Assembly: GCA_026393835.1 (NCBI GenBank)
Contig: JAPKZK010000185.1
Location: 1 to 44,803, forward strand
Direction of reading: 5' to 3'
Origin: Candidatus Aminicenantota bacterium
GTDB lineage: Bacteria > Acidobacteriota > Aminicenantia > UBA2199
Length of the DNA: 44,803 bases
Numbering within the stretch: the first letter of the stretch is position 1; every line of letters starts with the position of its first letter. Under the pieces are notes generated by a model, which saw only the letters and a list, made by a program, of their open reading frames with translations, was not told where the DNA came from and ran no database searches. The position numbers and the translations under genes are program-made. This document shows positions 15,554 through 23,740 of the stretch, in pieces.

Positions 15554-16204
15554 ATGGATATAAATAAAATATTAGATTTTGTAATCCAGATAGCCGTGCT
15601 GCTTTTCGCCGTTTCGATCCACGAATCTGCGCACGGCTGGATGGCTGAGAAGTTTGGCGATCCCACCGCCAGGATGCAGGGGAGAATTACATTGAACCCC
15701 ATCGCCCATATCGACCCCATCGGCTCGATTATATTCCCGGTAATTTTGGCGATCCTGCATGCACCGGTTTTCGGGTGGGCCAAACCCGTTATCGTAAACC
15801 CTTATAACCTGAGAAATTACCGGCGGGCCACCATATTTATCTCCGCGGCAGGGCCGGGTTCCAACATTATCACCGCTTCGGTAGGGGTTGGACTCTTTTT
15901 GTTATTAAAGCACATCAACTTCGGACTTTTGGCGAATCCCGGCGGCTGGGAAGTGGTGGGATTAATCCTGTTTAACCTGATTATTATAAACATCTTCCTG
16001 GCTATTTTTAATTTGATCCCGGTCCCGCCCCTGGACGGCAGCGGCATTCTCGAAGGCTTACTCCACGGCGACGCCCTGTACAATTACCAGAAGCTAAAAC
16101 CCTACGGTTTTATCATCTTACTCCTGGTTATTTACACCGGGGTGCTGGATATCATTGCCAGGCCGATATTGTCACTGGTAATCACTATATTAATGAGAGG
16201 ATAA
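15554..16204 (+). CDS. Site-2-type M50 family membrane metalloprotease
   Basis: A 216-aa polytopic inner-membrane protein. The zinc site is H23-E-x-x-H27 (SIHESAHGWMAEKFGD) with the third ligand D161 in NLIPVPPLDGSGIL, and the short GRITLNPIAHIDPIGS stretch lies between. This is the compact, PDZ-less M50 group, which cleaves membrane proteins within the bilayer. Membrane helices make up most of the rest. It is encoded 4 nt upstream of trpS and likely leads that operon. Confidence 0.9.
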   Translation: MDINKILDFVIQIAVLLFAVSIHESAHGWMAEKFGDPTARMQGRITLNPIAHIDPIGSIIFPVILAILHAPVFGWAKPVIVNPYNLRNYRRATIFISAAGPGSNIITASVGVGLFLLLKHINFGLLANPGGWEVVGLILFNLIIINIFLAIFNLIPVPPLDGSGILEGLLHGDALYNYQKLKPYGFIILLLVIYTGVLDIIARPILSLVITILMRG

Positions 16205-16208
16205 TCGT

Positions 16209-17192
16209 ATGAACAGCGAACGAAAAATCGTCATGAGCGGGATGAGACCCACGGGAAAACTCCACCTGGGTCATTACACCGGGGCCTTGAGAAATTGGGT
16301 ACCCTTCCAGGATCAATACCGATGCTATTATTCCATTGTCGATTGGCACGCCCTTACCACCGACTACCAGAAACCCGCCGCCATTAAAGAAAATATAAAA
16401 CAAGTACTGCTGGATTGGCTCAGCGCCGGCATCGACCCGGAGAAAAGCGTGGTCTTCGTGCAGTCCCGGGTAAAAGAAATTGCCGAATTATACCTGCTGC
16501 TTTCCATGGCCACCCCCCTGGGCTGGCTGGAAAGGGTTCCTACCTTTAAAGAACAACAACTGCAATTGAAAGACAGGGATATCAATACCATCGGGTTCCT
16601 GGGCTACCCGCTGCTCCAGACCGTGGATATTATCAGCGTAAAAGCCGATTTCGTGCCCGTCGGCGAAGACCAGGTCAGCCACCTGGAACTGAGCCGCGAA
16701 ATCGTACGGCGGTTTAATTTCCTGTACGGCGATTATTTTGCCGAACCCCAGGAACTCCTGACCCCCACCCCCAAACTCCCGGGCCTGGACGGCCGGAAAA
16801 TGAGCAAAAGTTACGATAATGCCATCCTCCTCTCCGACAGCGCCGAGACCGTGGACCAAAAAATCCGGCCCATGAAAACCGATACGCGCAGACAACGCCG
16901 CAGCGACCCGGGCGTACCCGAAGACTGCCCCGTGTTCCATATGCATAAATCCTTCTCCTCCACGGAAGAAAGGGAAACCGTGGTAAACGGATGCACCACC
17001 GCTTCCATCGGTTGCCTGGACTGCAAAAAGATACTGATCAAAAATATGAATAACTTCCTCGATCCCATCCGTGAAAAAAGACGACAATATGAAAACATCG
17101 CAGTGGATGAGATCCTGGAAAACGGCGTTAAAAAAGCCCGCGAAAAGGCCGCCGAAACCGTCGCGGAAGTCAGGGGACTGATGAAAGTCTAA
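16209..17192 (+). CDS. trpS: Tryptophanyl-tRNA synthetase with Fe-S type cysteine motif
   Basis: 327 aa, class Ic. The signature HIGH appears as HLGH (PTGKLHLGHYTGALRNW) and KMSKS at 197-201. The C-terminal part has four cysteines at 240, 262, 269 and 272 (spacing C-x21-C-x6-C-x2-C), nearly the C-x22-C-x6-C-x2-C motif that binds a [4Fe-4S] cluster in Thermotoga maritima TrpRS, where the cluster sits near the anticodon site. This supports an anaerobic lifestyle. Its stop overlaps the scpA start by one base. Confidence 0.95.
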   Translation: MNSERKIVMSGMRPTGKLHLGHYTGALRNWVPFQDQYRCYYSIVDWHALTTDYQKPAAIKENIKQVLLDWLSAGIDPEKSVVFVQSRVKEIAELYLLLSMATPLGWLERVPTFKEQQLQLKDRDINTIGFLGYPLLQTVDIISVKADFVPVGEDQVSHLELSREIVRRFNFLYGDYFAEPQELLTPTPKLPGLDGRKMSKSYDNAILLSDSAETVDQKIRPMKTDTRRQRRSDPGVPEDCPVFHMHKSFSSTEERETVVNGCTTASIGCLDCKKILIKNMNNFLDPIREKRRQYENIAVDEILENGVKKAREKAAETVAEVRGLMKV

Positions 17193-17932
17193 TGGAAAGC
17201 GATACCCAGGAAACATATAACGTTCGCACCGGCGTTTTTGAAGGACCGCTGGACCTCCTGCTGCACCTGATCAAAAAAAACAAAATGAATATCATGGATA
17301 TCAAGATATCGGAAATCACCTCCGAATACCTCTATTATCTGCAAGATAGGACCCGGGTAAACCCGTCGCGGGAAGGGGATTTCCTCATGACCGCCTCGAC
17401 GTTGATCTATATAAAATCCAGGTCCCTGCTGCCCAAACCGGAAATACTGCAAGAAGAAGAATCGCCCGAAGACAGGTTGATCCACAGCCTCATCGAATAC
17501 GATAAAATCCAAAAAATTTCCCAGATGCTGAAGGATATGGAGGAAGAAACCTTATTATTATGGAAACGCGAAGAGGTAGTGGAAAAATTCGATACCAGGG
17601 AATACAAACTGGAAGAGGTCTCCTCCTTCCAACTGGCGGAAGTCTTTCTAAATATCCTCAAAAGGAAAGAAGGAGAAAATTTCCTCTACATCGATTCCAA
17701 AGAATATTCCATCGAAAAGAAATGGAATGAGATACTGGGACTCATGGCGGCCGACGGTTTCCTTGAGTTTTTCCAATACGTGGCGACATTGAAAACCATC
17801 GAAGACGTGCTGGTCAGTTTTTTCTGTATCCTTGAAATGATCAAGCGGAGCGTTCTCATCGGCGTTCAAAAAAAATTATTCGGCCCCATCTCCCTGTGGA
17901 AAACCGATAAAGAAAAAGAAAAAAATGAGTGA
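17192..17932 (+). CDS. scpA: Segregation and condensation protein A
   Basis: A 246-aa kleisin subunit of the SMC-ScpAB condensin, which bridges Smc heads and compacts the chromosome. The N-terminus is characteristic (VFEGPLDLLLHLIKKNKMNIMDIKISEIT), as is the following YLYYLQDRTRVNPSREGDFLMTASTLIYIKSRSLLP. The C-terminal winged-helix region is shorter and more divergent, as is usual. It is coupled to trpS upstream (1-bp overlap) and scpB downstream (8-bp overlap). Confidence 0.93.
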   Translation: MESDTQETYNVRTGVFEGPLDLLLHLIKKNKMNIMDIKISEITSEYLYYLQDRTRVNPSREGDFLMTASTLIYIKSRSLLPKPEILQEEESPEDRLIHSLIEYDKIQKISQMLKDMEEETLLLWKREEVVEKFDTREYKLEEVSSFQLAEVFLNILKRKEGENFLYIDSKEYSIEKKWNEILGLMAADGFLEFFQYVATLKTIEDVLVSFFCILEMIKRSVLIGVQKKLFGPISLWKTDKEKEKNE

Positions 17933-18536
17933 AGAAACACCCTTAGACCCCAAAGAGACAGAATTTGATATTCGCACGGAAGGTGGGAAAAAAGCCTTTA
18001 TCGAGGCCGCGCTTTTCGTATCCAAAGACCCGGTGGACCCCTTGCGGATTATGAATTATTTAAAGATTAAGAATGTCCATGAATTTGAACGGCTTATCGT
18101 AAAGGTAGAAGAGGACTATAAAGAAAAAGGGGGCGGCATCATGCTCAAACGCACCGGCGGCGGCTTCCAGTTAACCACCAAACCCTATATGCACGATTAT
18201 TTAAAGGATTTCTTTACCATTACCAGCACCTCGCGGTTGAGTGTGGCCTCGCTGGAAACCCTGGCCATTATTGCTTACCGGCAGCCCGTCACCATCGCCG
18301 AAATCTCGGATTTGCGCGGGGTCAATTCCGTCGGCCCGGTAAAAAATCTCCTGCAAAAGAAGCTGATTAAAATTTCCGGTCGCAAAAAAGTGCCCGGGCT
18401 CCCGGCCCTTTATTCCACCAGTAAAGAGTTCATGCTCTATTTCGGCTTGAACGATCTCTCCGAATTACCCTCGCTGGAAGAGTTGACCGAAATGTTTGAA
18501 GAAAAAGAACAACCATCTTTGTTTAAATCCTTATAA
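17925..18536 (+). CDS. scpB: Segregation and condensation protein B
   Basis: 203 aa, two winged-helix domains. Recognisable parts are IEAALFVSKDPVDPLRI near the start, GGFQLTTKPYM and SLETLAIIAYRQPVTIAEISDLRGVNS in the second domain. ScpB dimers bind ScpA and stimulate the Smc ATPase. The gene overlaps scpA by 8 bp. The rluB gene that often follows is replaced here by hisC after a 112-bp gap. Confidence 0.93.
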   Translation: MSEETPLDPKETEFDIRTEGGKKAFIEAALFVSKDPVDPLRIMNYLKIKNVHEFERLIVKVEEDYKEKGGGIMLKRTGGGFQLTTKPYMHDYLKDFFTITSTSRLSVASLETLAIIAYRQPVTIAEISDLRGVNSVGPVKNLLQKKLIKISGRKKVPGLPALYSTSKEFMLYFGLNDLSELPSLEELTEMFEEKEQPSLFKSL

Positions 18537-18648
18537 CGTTTTAATCCCCAATTTTCTTTACAAAAAAACTTGCAATATTTTTCTGAAAATGATAGTCTTT
18601 GCTTTAAGTACATTACGTACACTGCAAAAAAAGATAAAGGAGCAACCG

Positions 18649-19794
18649 ATGATCGATTTGATTAATCCCAATGTACGCGAACTAATGCCCTATAAGGCAG
18701 GGCGGCCGGTGGAGGAAATTCAGCGGCTGTACAACATCGAAAAAGTGATAAAACTGGCGTCCAACGAAAATCCTTATCCCGTACCGCAATATGTGGCCGA
18801 CGCCATTAGCGGGGAATTAGCCAACATCCATGCCTATCCCTGTTCCGACAGTTATTACCTGAGAGAGCGGATCGCCCGGTACAACGGCGTTAAACCGGGG
18901 AATGTAGTCGTAGGATCGGGTTCCGTCGAACTTATCCGTATGATCGCGAAAACCTTTTTAAACCCCGGGAGAGGGGATAAAGTCCTGACCTCCGACAAAA
19001 CGTTTGTAATGTACAAAATCGCCGCCGTGGAAGAAGGCGGAAACCGGGCCATCGTGGAAATTCCCCTGGGGGCGGATTATCGTTATGACCTGGACCGGAT
19101 GGTCGATGCGGTGGATAAACAAACGAAAATTATTTTTATTGCCAACCCCAACAACCCCACCGGGACCCTGTTATCAAAAAAAGAACTCCAGGCCTTTATC
19201 GACAAAATACCCGGGGACGTTATCATTGTGCTGGATAATGCCTACCAGGAATATGTGACCGCTGCCGGCGACGAGGTAGCCGCCTCCGATTATTTCGACG
19301 GCATCGAGACGGCGGTCGCCAGGAAAAATATCATCGTGCTGAGGACCTTTTCAAAAATCTATGCCCTGGCCGGGTTACGGGTCGGTTATGCCATTGCGCA
19401 TGAGGAAGTCATTTCCTACCTGGGCCGCGTAAAGGCGCCGTTTAATGTGACCCGGTTGGCCCAGGTCGCTGCCCTGGCTTCGCTCCAGGACGATGAATTT
19501 AAAAACAAGTCCGCCAGGCTCAATGCCGTGAACCGGGAGCGCTTGTTCCAACGGTTGAGCCGGCTGGGACTGGAAGTCGTGCCGTCCAAAGCCAATTTCA
19601 TACTCTTCTTCCCCAGGACGGATACCAACGATTTGAATGAGCGGCTGCTGAAAGAAGGTGTGATTATCCGGCCCCTTCACGGTTTCGGTTTCCCCGACGG
19701 CATCCGGGTTACCGTAGGAACCCAGGAAGAGAATGATTTCTTCATGGAAAAATTGGAAAAGGTATTTAAAGAAATGAACCGGGGTTTAAATTGA
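18649..19794 (+). CDS. hisC: Histidinol-phosphate aminotransferase
   Basis: 381 aa from ATG 18649, chosen because AAAGGAG precedes it and the protein then begins MIDLINPNVRELMPYKAGRP as in homologues; a longer frame to 18496 overlaps scpB. Fold type I PLP enzyme: LASNENPYPVP, VVGSGSVELIRMI, ANPNNPTGTLL, LDNAYQEYV, and the PLP lysine in RTFSKIYALAGLRVGYA. It transfers an amino group between histidinol phosphate and 2-oxoglutarate. No other his gene is in the window, so a related aromatic or imidazole aminotransferase role is possible. Confidence 0.9.
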   Translation: MIDLINPNVRELMPYKAGRPVEEIQRLYNIEKVIKLASNENPYPVPQYVADAISGELANIHAYPCSDSYYLRERIARYNGVKPGNVVVGSGSVELIRMIAKTFLNPGRGDKVLTSDKTFVMYKIAAVEEGGNRAIVEIPLGADYRYDLDRMVDAVDKQTKIIFIANPNNPTGTLLSKKELQAFIDKIPGDVIIVLDNAYQEYVTAAGDEVAASDYFDGIETAVARKNIIVLRTFSKIYALAGLRVGYAIAHEEVISYLGRVKAPFNVTRLAQVAALASLQDDEFKNKSARLNAVNRERLFQRLSRLGLEVVPSKANFILFFPRTDTNDLNERLLKEGVIIRPLHGFGFPDGIRVTVGTQEENDFFMEKLEKVFKEMNRGLN

Positions 19795-19872
19795 AAAGAA
19801 AATCGAAAAAAAAAATTTCTTTTTTTTCCCCAGTGTGATATATATATAATTCGAAGTACGAGGAGGACATCG

Positions 19873-20175
19873 ATGACTATAAAAGTAGCGAAAGAGGGTG
19901 AACGGACAACCGTTTTCTTATCCGGCACCATCGACATTCCCGCCGGGGAGAGCCTGAAAACGACGATGAGCGATATTGCGGGGGATACAAAAGCAGCGGA
20001 GATTATTGTCGATTTTAAACAGGTGGATTCTATCGGCAGTTCCGCTATTGGGGCGTTATTGCTGAGCCATAAGGAATTTACCGCCAGGGGGCTTAAGTTC
20101 CAGCTTGTCAATGTAAACAAAGACATCAAATCATTGTTTAAAATAATAAAATTGGACAAGATCTTCAAAATCTAA
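19873..20175 (+). CDS. STAS-domain anti-anti-sigma factor
   Basis: 100 aa, a stand-alone STAS domain of the SpoIIAA type. The conserved loop with the phosphorylatable serine is VDSIGSSAIGALLLSH (S56/S57). Such proteins bind and neutralise an anti-sigma kinase when unphosphorylated. No RsbW/SpoIIAB-like kinase is nearby, so its partner is elsewhere. A very good RBS (ACGAGGAGG) precedes the ATG. Confidence 0.9.
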   Translation: MTIKVAKEGERTTVFLSGTIDIPAGESLKTTMSDIAGDTKAAEIIVDFKQVDSIGSSAIGALLLSHKEFTARGLKFQLVNVNKDIKSLFKIIKLDKIFKI

Positions 20176-20199
20176 GAACGATAGTTGATATGAAAATAG

Positions 20200-20229
20200 C
20201 CGCAAAGAACGCGAAGGATCGCGAAGAAA
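20200..20229. repeat. Second copy of CGCGAAG-type dispersed repeat
   Basis: GCCGCAAAGAACGCGAAG followed by GATCGCGAAG, related to 14885-14914 and again located directly downstream of a coding gene. Confidence 0.6.
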
Positions 20230-20248
20230 AAGAAAAAAATCTAGCTGG

Positions 20249-20354
20249 AGACTATCCGAAAAGGTATGCACGGGGCGTAAATTGGTAGGGAACAGGCAAT
20301 GCCTGTTCCCTACAATTCTCAATATCAAGACATCCATGACTTTTCGGATAGGCT
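20249..20354. mobile_element. MITE-like 106-bp element
   Basis: Terminal inverted repeats AGACTATCCGAAAAG (20249-20263) and CTTTTCGGATAGGCT (20340-20354) match at 14 of 15 positions. A central perfect hairpin of GTAGGGAACAGGC (20285-20297) with GCCTGTTCCCTAC (20301-20313) lies between. There is no coding capacity and no clear target duplication. It sits inside a truncated gene. The terminal sequence would match the ends of a full-length IS elsewhere if this is a true MITE. Confidence 0.6.
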
Positions 20355-20426
20355 CTCGCTAATGCCCCTGGGTATATCGGCGGAATCCCAAAGCCACCGT
20401 TCCAGGGTTTGCAAATCCAGGGTCAT
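20325..20426 (-). pseudogene. hsdM: N-terminal stump resembling type I restriction methylase HsdM
   Basis: A 33-codon frame starts at ATG 20426 with a good AGGAG RBS and reads MTLDLQTLERWLWDSADIPR, close in style to the opening of HsdM-type N6-adenine methylases (LxxLExWLWDAAxxLRG). Similarity ends where the MITE-like element begins, and the frame then runs into it and stops. The RBS and start are intact, so a short peptide may still be made. No hsdS or hsdR is present. The identification rests on about 20 residues. Confidence 0.45.
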
Positions 20427-20462
20427 AGTTCACTCCTCATTTTAAAATCATTGGGTGATTAG

Positions 20463-20482
20463 GGGACACTCAAGAATGTCCC
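20463..20482. repeat. GGGACA-TGTCCC hairpin repeat (copy 1)
   Basis: GGGACA, CTCAAGAA, TGTCCC. The stop codon and last residues (GHS) of the XRE gene lie inside this hairpin. A second copy in the same orientation lies upstream of the gene at 21005-21024, and related strings begin the element at 1.75 kb and occur at 11315. Confidence 0.7.
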
Positions 20483-20919
20483 TTTTCCCCGGTCTTTTTG
20501 GCGTTATGGGCCGCGATTTCTAATTCCACAAAGGTTCTATTCTCATAGAGGTACCGCGAAGCGAAACCGAATAAACTGTACTTGAACATCGGAGACCGTG
20601 TTATATACCATAACAGGTCTTCTGTTTTCGTAATGGAAGAGAATGGTTCTTCGATTTCGATTTCCACCGGTTTCATGTCCCTGATGAACATCTCTCCCTG
20701 GCCGGTCAGCAGGTAGTGAAGGTTGACATTGAAATGGTTCATTATATTATAGAAGAAGTCGTAACACGGTTTGTATTTCCCGCTTTCGACTTCTGAAATG
20801 AAGGCGCCGGAGATTCCCAGGGACTCGGCGAAGTCTTTCTGGCTGAGCCCAAGGGTTTTACGTATTTCTTTGACCCTCTGTCCAAATTCTAACGCTTGTA
20901 ATTGGTCATTTTTTTTCAT
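20470..20919 (-). CDS. XRE-family transcriptional regulator
   Basis: 149 aa. The N-terminal helix-turn-helix of the Cro/CI type is clear: FGQRVKEIRKTLGLSQKDFAESLGISGAFISEVESGKYKPCYDFF. NVNLHYLLTGQGEMF follows, typical of this subgroup. The C-terminal half (about 85-149) is unrecognised and moderately aromatic. The gene is flanked by two GGGACA/TGTCCC hairpins, and its last codons lie inside one. A TATAATATTATA palindrome immediately upstream may serve as both -10 box and self-operator. Confidence 0.85.
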   Translation of the reverse strand: MKKNDQLQALEFGQRVKEIRKTLGLSQKDFAESLGISGAFISEVESGKYKPCYDFFYNIMNHFNVNLHYLLTGQGEMFIRDMKPVEIEIEEPFSSITKTEDLLWYITRSPMFKYSLFGFASRYLYENRTFVELEIAAHNAKKTGEKGHS

Positions 20920-20926
20920 GTTTCAC

Positions 20927-20938
20927 TATAATATTATA
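20927..20938 (-). promoter_or_regulatory. Palindromic -10/operator upstream of XRE gene
   Basis: TATAATATTATA is a perfect 12-bp palindrome containing a consensus -10, 8 nt before the XRE start. A weak -35 (TAGACC) lies 17 bp further upstream. This fits autoregulation, which is common in the family. Confidence 0.45.
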
Positions 20939-21004
20939 ACACCTTACCGCGTCCCGGTCTACTGGGTTTTATCAAAAACTTTTATTGGTTATCTTTTACA
21001 GAGG

Positions 21005-21024
21005 GGGACAGTCAAGAATGTCCC
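21005..21024. repeat. GGGACA-TGTCCC hairpin repeat (copy 2)
   Basis: GGGACA, GTCAAGAA, TGTCCC, differing from the copy at 20463 by a single base of the loop (GTC versus CTC). It marks the start of the second 21-bp-repeat element, as a related half-copy does for the first. Confidence 0.7.
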
Positions 21025-21828
21025 TCCAATAAATATCCCTGGGCGACACCCCCCGCCGTCTCCAGACTATTAAAGAGCGTGGAGGAGGCCCCCCTCTCAA
21101 GAAGAATAAAAGAGATGCACAGTTTTTTTCTCTACAAGGGTAAATCGACATCGCATTCGGCTTGTGCCGGTGAGATCTCGACCCCTGCGCGGGAAAATAC
21201 AGTCCCTTCGATTTCATTCCCGGCGCCTGTATATTCAAACTCAACCCATGTATGTGCAAACAGTGTCCCTGCAATTGCAAACGGTGCTCTTGCAGATGCA
21301 TATGGTTCCCTTGCACTGGTTAACGGTTGGGTTGTAAATACTAACAGGGGGTTTGCAAACGCTAACGGTAGGGTTGCACGCGCGAACTCGACCCTTGCAC
21401 GTGCGAACTCGGCGCCTGCACGTGCGAACTCGGCGCCTGCAAACGCAAACTCGACTCCTGCACGCGCAAACTCGCCGCCTGCACGTGCGAACTCGACTCC
21501 TGCACGTGCAAACTCGCCGACTGCACGTGCGAACTCGACTCCTGCACGCGCAAACTCGGCGCCTGCACGCGCGAACTCGGCGTCTGCACGCGCGAACTCG
21601 GCGTCTACACGTGCGATCTCGACCCTTGCACGTGCGATCCCAGCGTTTGGACTCCGCCGGTACAGTTCTACAAACGGGCCCCCCAGCATGGGGGCGAGCA
21701 GTGGAGGGCGCTGCAAACCCCCTATTGCTGAAGGAGCCGGAAAAGTTTCTAAATGAAATCTTCCGTTACAGTCCTACAAATGCGACCCCCTGCATGGGGG
21801 GAAAAAGGGGGCGACGGTAATTTTTCTC
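21025..21828. repeat. Dispersed element with 20-unit 21-bp tandem array (copy 2)
   Basis: The flank 21131-21228 aligns with copy 1. The array 21229-21648 is exactly 20 units of 21 bp with no insertion or deletion. Unit form is GCACGTGCGAACTCG plus a variable six-base tail ending in CT or TT. Units 1-7 are diverged; units 8-20 are nearly uniform. The inner hexamer varies among CACGTG, CACGCG, AAACGC and similar. Both strands are open: the plus frame gives A-R-A-N-S-x-P heptads, one minus frame gives A-G-x-E-F-A-R heptads. After the array come two CCCC..CATGGGGG hairpins (about 21680 and 21786). I see no RBS for either frame and call no gene. Confidence 0.75.
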
Positions 21829-21858
21829 TTGACATTTCAGGGGTGAATTCTTTATAAT
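21829..21858 (+). promoter_or_regulatory. Consensus sigma-70 promoter of the AOR cluster
   Basis: Perfect TTGACA (21829-21834) and perfect TATAAT (21853-21858) separated by 18 bp, about 70 bp upstream of the AOR start. This is the strongest promoter in the window and predicts abundant transcription of the downstream cluster. Confidence 0.8.
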
Positions 21859-21928
21859 AAACCCTGAATAAATTAAATAATAAACTATTTTAAAGACCAT
21901 AGCAATATCGCATGAAAACGGAGGCACA

Positions 21929-23716
21929 ATGATTAAAGGAGTTTTTAACAAATATTTGAACATCGATTTAAGCGCTCGCAAATTCCAATTCGGGACCCCA
22001 CCCAAAGGACTATATGAAGAGTACATCGGCGGCAAAGGCGCCGGTTTGAAATTAATGGCGGACATGGGCTTAATCACCCAGGATGCCTTTGCGCCCGAAA
22101 ACCCGTTGATCTTCATTACCGGTCCTTTCACCGGTTCACGGGTGCAAACCTCGGCCCGTTCTACCCTGGTCACCCGCTCCCCCCTCATCGAAACTTTCCT
22201 GGATACCCACGTGGGCGGCCACTGGGGCCCGAAACTCAAACAAGCCGGCGTCGACTATATCATTATCGCCGGCAAAAGCAATAAACCCGTCTACCTCCAT
22301 ATCACACCGGGCAATGTTTCCTTTGAAGACGCCGGCGATCTCTGGGGCAAGAACCGGTTGGAGACGGAGAAGAAACTCAGAACCGCGTACCCCGACGCCC
22401 AGGTGGTTACCATCGGTACGGCCGGGGAAAACCGGGTCAAGTTCGCCTGCATCGGCACCGACTACCACCGCCTGTTCGGCAGAGGTGGAAGCGGCGCGGT
22501 CATGGGTTCCAAAAACCTCAAAGCCGTCGTGGTAGAGGGAAAAGAAAAAGTGGAATATTTCGATGAAGCCCGTTATAACGATTTAACCCGGCAATTAACC
22601 GACGACATTATGGCCCACCCTAATCGCGCAATGCGCTTTGAAAAAGGAACTTCCATGTGGATCCGCCGCGGCCAGGAAGACGGCCGCTTCTTACCCACCC
22701 GCAACTGCCGCGATACCCTCTTCGAAGACTATGAGAAAATAACTTCCGAGAGTATGAAAAAATCCCTGAACTGGAAAAGCAAAGGCTGTTTCAATTGCGT
22801 CATCATGTGCTCCAAGGTGGCCAAATGGGGCGATTACGAAATGGAAGGCCCTGAATACGAAACCATTGCCTGGCTCGGTTCCAACTGCGGTTTAAACGAT
22901 CCCCAGGTTGTGGCTTACGCCAATTACCTGGCGGATGATTACGGCCTGGACAGTATTTCCACCGGGGCCATTATCGCCTTTGCCATGGAGGCCTTTGAAA
23001 AAGGTATCATTTCCAAAGCCGACACCGGCGGCGTCGAATTGACTTTCGGCAGCGGCAATGCCGTTCATGAGATGATCCGCAAAATTGCCCTGCGGGAAGA
23101 CCTGGGAGATATCCTGGCCGAAGGAAGCCGCAGCGCCGCCCAAAAACTCGGCGGCGGCAGCGACTATTTTGCCCTCCACACCGCCGGTATGGAACTGTCC
23201 GGGGTCAATATAAAAGGCTGCGCCTCCATGGGACTGGCCATGGCCACGGCAGACTTTGCCAGCCATACCCGCCTCTGGACCGCCACCGCCGAAATGACCG
23301 GTCAATTAACTTTTGAAAATACCCCCAAAACCGTCAAAGACGGCCAGGATGAAGTCAATACCAGGAACTCCCTGGTGATTTGCGATTTCGTTCCTTTCGG
23401 TTTCGATCGCCTGGGACCCATCCTGCAAAGTATGACCGGCCTGGAGTTCAGCCCCGATGACCTGCAAAAAGTGGGCGAAAAAATCTCCAACCTTAACCGT
23501 ATGTACAATATCAAGAACGGACGCACCCGCAAAGACGATACCCTGCCGGAAAGATTCTTCAAAGAGAAACAACTGGCCGGGATTTTCGAGGGCAAGTTCC
23601 TGACCCCGGAGATATTCGACCAGTGGCTGGATATGTACTACAGCGAAAGGGGCTGGGACAAAAACGGCGTCCCCACGGATGAAAAATTAAACCAGTTCAA
23701 CCTGGCGCGTTTATAA
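21929..23716 (+). CDS. aor: Tungsten/molybdenum-dependent aldehyde:ferredoxin oxidoreductase
   Basis: 595 aa, full length for the AOR family. Domain 1 carries the pterin-binding start (IDLSARKFQF ... YIGGKGAGLKLM) and SRVQTSARSTLVTRSPLIETF. The [4Fe-4S] ligands are C287-x2-C290-x3-C294 (GCFNCVIMCSK) plus C485 (NSLVICDF). The central EGPEYETIAWLGSNCG and the later AGMELSGVNIKG are family blocks. AORs oxidise aldehydes to carboxylic acids, passing electrons to ferredoxin, and are oxygen-sensitive, so this points to strict anaerobiosis. Leader gene behind a consensus promoter; next to an aminotransferase, consistent with oxidation of amino-acid-derived aldehydes. Confidence 0.93.
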   Translation: MIKGVFNKYLNIDLSARKFQFGTPPKGLYEEYIGGKGAGLKLMADMGLITQDAFAPENPLIFITGPFTGSRVQTSARSTLVTRSPLIETFLDTHVGGHWGPKLKQAGVDYIIIAGKSNKPVYLHITPGNVSFEDAGDLWGKNRLETEKKLRTAYPDAQVVTIGTAGENRVKFACIGTDYHRLFGRGGSGAVMGSKNLKAVVVEGKEKVEYFDEARYNDLTRQLTDDIMAHPNRAMRFEKGTSMWIRRGQEDGRFLPTRNCRDTLFEDYEKITSESMKKSLNWKSKGCFNCVIMCSKVAKWGDYEMEGPEYETIAWLGSNCGLNDPQVVAYANYLADDYGLDSISTGAIIAFAMEAFEKGIISKADTGGVELTFGSGNAVHEMIRKIALREDLGDILAEGSRSAAQKLGGGSDYFALHTAGMELSGVNIKGCASMGLAMATADFASHTRLWTATAEMTGQLTFENTPKTVKDGQDEVNTRNSLVICDFVPFGFDRLGPILQSMTGLEFSPDDLQKVGEKISNLNRMYNIKNGRTRKDDTLPERFFKEKQLAGIFEGKFLTPEIFDQWLDMYYSERGWDKNGVPTDEKLNQFNLARL

Positions 23717-23740
23717 CCCACAAATGAAAAACAAGCCCAC

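Noticed and set aside
15475..15783. Upstream extension of the coiled-coil membrane protein
   Set aside because: It is antisense to the start of the M50 protease gene and lacks protein-like composition; the signal peptide begins after ATG 15474.
18496..18648. N-terminal extension of HisC overlapping scpB
   Set aside because: The ATG at 18649 has an AAAGGAG RBS and matches the normal HisC start; the extension shows no homology.
21229..21648. CRISPR array
   Set aside because: Units are contiguous 21-bp degenerate repeats without unique spacers, and no cas gene is present.
21079..21756. 225-codon plus-strand frame across the 21-bp array as a real repeat protein
   Set aside because: No RBS, no signal peptide or conserved head, and the opposite strand is equally open. 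A period divisible by three keeps all frames open, so openness is not evidence of coding.
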